DNA from: Actinernus sp. WN-2022
Lineage: Eukaryota; Cnidaria; Anthozoa; Actiniaria; Actinernidae
Length of the DNA stretch: 64,000 bases
Assembly: GCA_030867875.1 (NCBI GenBank)
Contig: JAOWCC010001634.1
Location: 57,399,860-57,463,859, forward strand
Direction of reading: 5' to 3'
A model generated the notes under the pieces. It had not been told where the DNA came from and did not search any database. It saw only the letters and a program-made list of their open reading frames with translations. Positions 46,456 through 55,900 of this stretch are shown one piece after another (position 1 is the first letter of the stretch; each line of letters begins with the position of its first letter). A program made the position numbers and the translations under genes.

Positions 46456-49400
46456 AAGTGAAAACCGCTAACGATAATCAAACATGCTAAATACAGAAAT
46501 AAGAAACCAACACCAGTTCAAATGCGCTCTCATCAATCTCATTATAACATAGAATAAAACGAAAATTAATAGCGAAGTGTCCATAAGCAAAATGAGATCC
46601 CATCTCTGAAAATGAGACTAGAAAATATGACACTGCACCCCCCCCCCCATTTAATTTTTCAATAAAATAATGTCCAAATTCGTACTCTACATCAAAAAGT
46701 ACTTTCGATAACATCAATTGTATTTCTTTGTCTCCTGTTATTATTCATTTTATTCTATCTATTATATTACACAAGTGGGTACCGCTAACGATAATCCAAC
46801 ACGCAAAATACAGTGGCCACTCGATTTTTAAGACAAAAACACAACTTGAAATGCGTTCTGATCAATCTAGTTATAACATAGGATAAAAGGAAAATGAATA
46901 GCGAAGTGTCCAGATGCAAAATGAACCCCCATCTCTGCTCCCCCTACCCCCTCACGGGCGCTGTAGGAATTGGGAGCAGAGTCTCTGCAGAGTCCCACCC
47001 ATACCGGTCCACCCGTATGAGGTTCTCATATTATATTACCTTCAGCGGCGTTATTTATAGCTCAAATTGGAGGCTTCAATCATCCATGTGGGAGACATTA
47101 ATAGATGGGTTATGTAAGAAATCAAGGTTTTAAGGTAATCAATAATAGAGGGACACCTAACTTGTTTGCTATCAACCCGTGGATATCGAAGTACTTGAGT
47201 GCGTATTAAGGTGTTTACTATCAACCCGTGATTATCGAAGTAATCGAGTGCGTATTTATTTGTTTACTATCAATCCGATATGATTTCATGTTTAAGCCAG
47301 TTCTAATGGGGAGAGTACCGTTATTAACAGGTAATGCATACGCTTTTCCACCCCTCCCCCCTCAGTTTGGCAAGGTTTGCAGATCTTACCCCAAATTTGC
47401 AACCAATATGTTGTGTTCGTCGTGTTTACTACCCAAACTAAGATTTTGAAGCTGCAACTTCATTCTAGCCACTTCTAATGGGGGAGGGTTCCATTATTAA
47501 CAGGAAATGCATAGGATTTTTCACCCCTCCCCCATCAGTTTTGCACGGTTCGCATATTTTACGCCAAATTTCCAAGCAATAGGTTGTGTTCGTCGTGTTT
47601 ACTACCCAAACTAAGATTTTAACGCTGCAACGTTATTTCATCCAGTTCTGGACTCGGAAATAGCCAATGAAACTGTCCCAGCATGCTTTGCGGCCAAAAC
47701 GGAAAGGGCGATGGATTTTTACGGGTAGAAAGGAACATCGTAGAGACATGGGGTTTTCACCAAAATGTTACCCATAGAAAACTGCAGGGGGTCTTCTTTA
47801 TTTGGTTAACAATGATGTTCAGGGGGAGAAATGACAGCCAAAATAAAATTTCAAAATGGCTTAACCCCCCCTGGATTTCATTTGCGCGAAGGTTACATCA
47901 AAAATTTAATCTAGTTGGATGAAATTACATATGATAGGCTAGTTTTACTTCCCGTTAACATAGCGTAACATACCAAACATTAACACCTCCAAGCTAAAAA
48001 TTACAATTATTCCCTACCCCACTCCCCCTGGAAATGATTTACCCATTTGTCTCAGCAAAATGTCTCCGGAATGTCATTCACGACAAAACTGATCGGTTTT
48101 TAAGTTTTCACGTTCAGCACCGAAACACAGAATTGACGTTAACCAGTTGCCCAGGCCCCGCTCGGCCAAGTAAAAAGCGAGAAAAAACGCCTTAACCCCC
48201 CCTGAACTTCATTTGCGCGAGCGTTAACGCAAAAATTTCATCTAGTTGGGTGAAATTACATAAGATAGGCTGGTTTTCATGCCATTATCTATGCGCTAGA
48301 TACCGAACATTAATTATTTAATTAATTAATTAATTAATTAATTAATTATTTAATGATTGTATTATTTCTATGTTTATCGTTAGGAACTAGTGGATACCGC
48401 TAACGATAACCCTACAGGTGTGTTAGACGCTAGCTAGGTCATAGCGAGTGTTGGGTAGTGCCATGCAACTTGCATGGTAGTGAACCTGGGTGTATGGTGA
48501 TTTTCCACCTACTAAGGCTCAACTGGAATTTTGGAGCACTTCCCGTGGAAATAAGTGGCCTAAACATCCATCGAGAAAGTTTCTCCTTGAAACGATTGTT
48601 ATTTTGCATCCAAGTGCATGGAATGTCATCACAAGCTCGTGAACCGACAGCCATCCGCAGTTCATGCCGCATGGCAGTTGTCGCGTCGAGTACAGAAACC
48701 ATGGTTTTAACTCTGCCACATCACTGGATCCATTGTGATTTGAAGCTGCAACCTCATTCTAGCCACTTCTAAATGGGGGAGGGTTCCATTATTAACAGCA
48801 AAGGCATAGGATTTTCCACCCCTCCCCCCTCAGTTTTGCAGGGTTCGCATATCTTACCCCACATTTGCAACCAATATGTTGTGTTCGTCGTGTTTACTAC
48901 CAACACTATGGTTTTAGCGCTGCAACTTCATTCAAGCCATTTCTAATGGGGAGGGTTCCATTATTAACAGGAAAGGCATAGGATTTTCCACCCCTCCCCC
49001 CTCAGTTTTGCAAGGTTCGCATTTCTTACCCCACATTTGCAAGCAATATGTTGTGTTCGTCGTATTTACTACCAAAACTATGATTTTAACGCTGCAACGT
49101 TATTTAATCCAGTTCTGGACTCGGAAATAGCAAATGAAACTGTCCCAGCATGCTTTGCGGCCAAAACGGAAAGGGCGATGGATTTTTACGGGTAGAAAGG
49201 AACATCGTAGAGTCATGGGGTTTTCACCAAAATGTTACCCATGGAAAACTGCAGAGGGTCTTCTTCATTTGGTTAACGCTGAAGTTCAGGGGGGGAAATG
49301 ACAGCCAAAATAAAATTTCAAAATGGCTTAACCCCCCCTGAACTTCATTTGCGCGAAGGTTACATCAAAAATTTAATCTAGTTGGATGAAATTACATATG

Positions 49401-49836
49401 ATAGGCTAGTTTTACTTCCCGTTAACATAGCGCAACATACCAAACATTAACACGTCCAAGCTATAAATTACAATTATTCCCTACCCCACTCCCCCTGGAA
49501 ATGGTATACCCATTTGTGTTAGCAAAATGTCTCCGGAATATCATTCATGACAAAACTGATCAGTTTCTAAGTTTTCAGGTTCAACACCGAAACACAGAAT
49601 TGACGTTATCCAGTTGCCCAGGCCCCGCTCGGCCAAGTAAAAAGCGAGAAAAAACGCCTTAACCCCCCCTGAATTTAATTTGCGCGAATTAGTACGCAAA
49701 AATTTCATCTAGTTGAGCGAAATTACATAAGATAGGCTGGTTTTCATTCCTTCAGCTATTCGCTATATACCAAACATTAATTAATTAATTAATTAATTAT
49801 TTAATGATTGTATTATTTCTATGTTTATCGTTAGGA

Positions 49837-49900
<64 letters not shown>

Positions 49901-52900
49901 CCATAGATAATCATTTGTAAAAGAATAGTTTAAATAAAATATATAAAAATAATGTATTTTTATTTCCTGTAGCAGTATTATTGAGTATGTGTATTACAAT
50001 CATAATAATTACAGTGAGATGGTTAATCCTGGTAAAGGTCCTTGGAAGTTGACCCTCGATATTCCATGTTTTCAGCCTTTTATGAAGTACAGGTTAGTAA
50101 AAATAATTGTAGTTCTTACAACTGATCACTTATCCTTGTACATTGCTTCAGTTTGGTTTGACACTTACATGTAGATGGTTCATTAAATGTATTTTGAATT
50201 TAAGTAATTGCTATTAGTCGCACCTGATATAATTAACACAAGTAGCCAGTCATGTCTCATATCAAGGATGTACCATTCAAAGGTTATTGCCTTGTGTTTG
50301 TTACTGCCAACATGACTCGTAAGGACACTGAGGGGTATCTGAGGGGTATCACAGTGCACTACACAGGTATCTGAGGGGTATTCCAGTGCACTACACAGGT
50401 ATCTGAAGGGTATCACAGTGCACTACACAGGCATCTGAGGGCCCGTATCACAGTGCACTACACAGGCATCTGAGGGGTATCACAGTGCACTACACAGGCA
50501 TCTGAGGGGTATCACAGTGCACTACACAGGTATCTGAAGGGTATCACAGTGCACTACACAGGTATCTGAAGGGTATCACAGTGCACTACACAGGCATCTG
50601 AGGGGTATCACAGTGCACTACACAGGTATCTGAAGGGTATCACAGTGCACTACACAGGCATCTGAGGGGTATCACAGTGCACTACACAGGCATCTGAAGG
50701 GTATCACAGTGCACTACACAGGCATCTGAGGGGTATCACAGTGCACTACACAGGTATCTGAAGGGTATCACAGTGCACTACACAGGCATCTGAGGGGTAT
50801 CACAGTGCACTACACAGGCATCTGAAGGGTATCACAGTGCACTACACAGGCATCTGAGGGGTATCACAGTGCACTACACAGGCATCTGAGGGGTATCACA
50901 GTGCACTACACAGGTATCTGAAGGGTATCACAGTGCACTACACAGGTATCTGAAGGGTATCACAGTGCACTACACAGGCATCTGAGGGGTATCACAGTGC
51001 ACTACACAGGTATCTGAAGGGTATCACAGTGCACTACACAGGTATCTGAGGGGTATCATAGTGCACTACACAGGCATCTGAAGGGTATCCCATGTTTTGC
51101 ATTCTGAACAAAGTTCTCTTCAAGGCCAAATTTCTTTAAGGTCATTACTAGTGAATAACCAAGATGGATATCACTAAGGCTTAATTCTAGAGTTATGGGA
51201 GCTCCACTATTACAGCAGTTTATCACATGACCTGCCATATACAACCCTGCACACACTTTCCTTTCAAAACCATTTACAAAAGTCACATGATGAGGGTTGT
51301 ACATGTATGTGTTTCACATTTGCAATGTTTTGCTTGTTTTGCCTTTTGAAAGCGGACATATGATAAAAAAAACTTATTGACTGAATTAGTTAGGTCGAGC
51401 CAGACTGGAAACTATTTAGCTCTTGGTCAATTTGTACTGACCTTGCTATGCTTGGTCTATACGTCATGACCTTGAGCCAAATATTTTCCTCTCCAACCCT
51501 CCCACTCAGTCAATGAGTACATGTACCTAATATTTCTACAAACTAAGGCTGTTGGATTAAACTGCTCTATATTACAACTCATTATTTTATGTTACATTGT
51601 ACAGTGAGAATAGAATCCTGCGTGAGAAGTTGTACAAGGCCTACATCACCAGAGCCTCTAAAGGAGAGACAGATAATTCAAAAATAATTGAGGAAATACG
51701 AAAATTAAGGTAAATGATTAACGATAAATAACTTGGTGTGATTTTTCACTTCAACTTGGATATATTTCATAGGCAAGAGATGGCTTCTCTCCTTGGCTTC
51801 AAAGATTATGCCAGTCTCTCTCTAGACTCCAAGATGGCTGGCCAACTAGATGATGTGTGGGAACACATTCACCAACTGAAAAACAAAAGCAAACAAGCAG
51901 CTGAACAGGAGATCCACGACCTCCAGGTAGGTTTATCCAATTACTGACTTGATTTCGATGTATACAAGCTATAATCATAACAGGCTTTTGGTCAAGTTGA
52001 TTACAGAGATTAGATTATTATAGCTGTGAATATATATGCGTCTGTCTACATGTATACATGTATGTATGTTTGTGTTTGTTCCTTCCAGCGATCTGATTGG
52101 TTCAATAACATCTGCCGTTCAGTGATCTGATTGGTCAAACAAACTCAAAAACATTCGATCCAACTATGAATTAAGCTTAGTTGTGTTTCTTATCTCTCTT
52201 CTATTAGGCTTAAAAATTGCTTTAGACTGTAAATTACCCACCAATTGGCTAGGCAGAAATGCTCTTTCAAATAAGGGGAAATTATGGTAGACCTTTGAAC
52301 TATTCAAACTGTTGCAATGCTTGCATGTGTGAAACAGATTACCATGTTTCCACTGACGGCAGTCTTGAAAATTCATGTCAGTTTGATCTGGTAATATTTC
52401 AAGTTTGGCTGATGTAGAAATATTCATTTGAAAGCTCTGACAACAATTCGTTTCAAATGTAAAAGACTCACTTGCTTAATGAGATGTAGATTTAGCCTAA
52501 CAATTTTATCAATAATTCACAAGATAAACTGTTCACCAAGAAATAAAGAGAGCTAGCTAGAGTTAAACAGACTCAAACCGCAGACAAACCAGACAAAAGG
52601 CAATAAATTAGCATAATATTTTGGCTGGGCATTTATCAATGTCAGACACATTTGACCTCAAAAAATAAATTGAAATGCCATGGAGTAAAATAAACTGGAT
52701 CAGATACATGTTCACAAGCATTGGGAAATCCTGTCAATAAGTTCCACAATTCAAGAAGGTACCCTTTACTTCAGCTGAATTTATAAGTATTTTCTTACCT
52801 GTCGAACGCTATTCAGGTCCCATTTTAACGAATTACGGGAAATGGAATAATCATTCTTTTTACTTAAATTAAAAGTGTATGTTTATAACGACACGGGTAC

Positions 52901-55900
52901 AAGTTATCTCCAGATGGCCATTTTCACATCTTAATTATTCGGTTAATAGTGCCAATTGTAGACTGTGACTCAGTCAGTGTACCCATATAAATAAGCTATA
53001 TGGGTATGTTCTGCTGGTAGCATATGGATTTCTAGCTGTTTCGGTCTGACAGGGTAACAAATTTGGCTTTTTAGTCTGAAATAGGACATCATTTTGTTTT
53101 TGATCTTAAAAATATATTTAGGAAGAGAAAAACTACAGGGAAAAATTATAGGTCCTGATTTTTGGGAGGTCTGAAAAAGGGTTAGGGATTGGAAATCCTG
53201 GCAGCACACCACTATCCGATTTTTTAGGGAATAGGGAATTAGTACATGACTATGTACATGTAGGGAGATATTATTAACTTAAAAAGAATAAAAAAGGAGT
53301 CTGCAATGGACAATACGTTAGGCAATGCATTCAGTTGAATTTTGTGCACTGATGGCAATACATGTGCACTGATGGCAATTCCTGTACACGGATGGGAATA
53401 CCTGTGCACCAATGGGAATTCCTATATGCACCAATGGGAATTCCTATGCACCAATGGGAATTCCTGGGCACAGATGGGAATTCCTTGACACGGATGGGAA
53501 TTCCTGGGCACGGATGGGAATTCCTGGGCACGGATGGGAATTCCTGGGCACGGATGGCAATTCCTAGACACGGATGGCAATTGCTGCATGGGCACGGTTA
53601 ACACTGATGGCAAATGTTATACACCTGATTATCTTACAAAATTAACCTATCCGTGTGGTAAGCTTCAGCCGCTTGTTCTGTAGAATTTCTCCACATTCAG
53701 CCATTCCTTGCACTTCTTTCTCAGGCATTTGCGATGGAAAATGGTTTTGACCAGGAAGTACAGCTGTGGGATTTGCCTTACTGGGCAGAGAAACAAAGAC
53801 AGAGCTTGTTTAAGTAAGAAAAATTCTTGTTTCCCTGTTGCTGTGATTGTATTTATTGAGTCCATTGGTGATTTTTTTATTCTTTCTATATCTAACAGTT
53901 TAAAAAAGGTAAAGGGTAGTTATTTATTCTCGGATTTAAGGATTATTATCAGCTAATTGACTGAAATTAATTAATTCTGAGGCATACAATTTACATCTTG
54001 GCCACAAACGTGGTGGTGCTTGAAGGGAGGGTAGGCTGTTGTGCCAGGTAACAATCCCCTTCTCTTCACGAATAGAACAACTTGTTATTTAACGTCCCTC
54101 ATTTATATAAAGGTTCAAACGGCGAGGGCGAGGGCATTCTTAACAATATAGACCCAGGGCGCATGCCCAAGCTCGTGGGTTTGAACCGATTTAAAAACTA
54201 GTCACGCCCCAATCCCATTGTTTCAATGAAAAATCGACAATTGCACCAATCCGTAATTTAGGATTAATGAAAAACTGCACCAATCCGTACGTGATGAGGT
54301 ATTATTGTTACAATTTCGCAATGACTACCGTGTTAGGCTTTTATTCATTGCAATCAGCCGTTTAATTGCTTTCCATTCTGCCAAGGTGATGACCGCCATG
54401 GATTTCGAAAGCCCCGAGTTGAACGAATACTCAGAGGAGTTGACTGGCTAGAAAACTATAGCTATGTCGAGTCTGTGTTGGGTTGTCCTGATAATCAAAG
54501 GTTCCAGAAGACTTGTAACGAAATACTCAGAATGAGGAGAAGAAAAGTTTTCGATTTGCTGAGCCGTTAAGCGAAAGCGAGTTAGCTTCAAGAATCAAGC
54601 TAGCAACCCCAAAAGCAACGCTTTACAATAATGTTTGGGCCGTTAATGGCGCGAGGAGAGAATTAGCAGAGCTGCTTTCAACAAGGAAATGCCATGTTTG
54701 GTAGAAAAGGCTTTGGAAGATATGTCGGACGAAGAACTTGGTAAATATAGTTCACTGTTGTCCGGCACAGGGACGTTTATCAGCCCCGCTCTCCCTTTGC
54801 TATTCAAATCCACTCACTGCTTTTAAAATGTAGGGATTTCCACGAGGATCAAATTAAACAGTGGGATTGGGGCGTGGCTGGTTTTTAAGAAGAGAAAGTG
54901 TTGGTAACAAGGCCAACAGCTTCTACGTCCTGGTCCATGGACACGGGTGGGATTCGAACCCAGACCTCCCGCATTCATGACTGGTGCTCTACAACCTGAG
55001 CTATTTGGCTGTATAGTTTACTGTGTAGTAGGTACATGGTGGGATTCCATTCCTTTGTCTTAAAACTGTCACAAAACCCTGTTTTCTTTTTCAGTTTTAG
55101 TGACGAAGAGCTTCGACCGTACTTCCCTCTCCCGAGGTTAGTGTTTAAGGAGAGTGGTGTTTGTGTTGGCAGGTTTCGTGAGTATGTAGTTAGCACAAGC
55201 TAATCTGATTCACATGCATACAGTTTAATAGCTGTTTTAACGAGATATCTTGTTGTATTTTTAGGGTTCTGGGAGGCCTCTTCAAGCTGACCTCTGAATT
55301 ACTTGGTGTAACCATAAGGGTAGGTTACTGGATAAAAAACAGTTTTTCTTTATTTCTACTGACCTCTGTCAGTCTCTAACACTTCGGACGTTTTTTTAGA
55401 CGTGTGTAGCTAAGAGCACCAGATATCTGGACTGGTAGTGTGGTAGTAGGTAGTGGTATGCTGTGAGTTTGCTGCTCTTTTCCTTGAAGAAAGTGCTGAA
55501 GGAAAAAACAAAGGGATTGCATTCTCCAATACGTTACATCAAGACACAAAGAGTTCACGTGTTTCTGCTTGTTGTTGTTCCCAGCCTGCTGACGGTGAAG
55601 CTGAAACATGGCACAAAGATGTCCGTTTTTTCAAAATTTTAAATGAAGATGGTAAGCTTTCTCCTTTCATTTCCACAATAACTTTAATTGTCTTAAAGGC
55701 GCCACTGCAACCCACTGATTTCCCATATTCCATTTCTTACAATACCACATGCGTGTAGTGTACCGTAGAATCCAATATATAGTCCCCAGTGGACTGTAAA
55801 AGACTGTAAAAGCAAACATTAGTGAAGAAACAGGGCTTCGAGCACGGTCAGAAGAATAACAGCGATAGGCCACATGGCCTAGAGAATAGTTACTAACAGC

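Noticed and set aside
50328..51088. CRISPR-like look of the 32-bp repeat (also the 30-bp, 20-bp and 71-bp arrays)
   Set aside because: Units are contiguous with no unique spacers, and the context is an animal intron.
54925..55015. Possible tRNA gene on the minus strand
   Set aside because: A- and B-box are good but the anticodon and acceptor stems do not pair; better explained as a SINE head.
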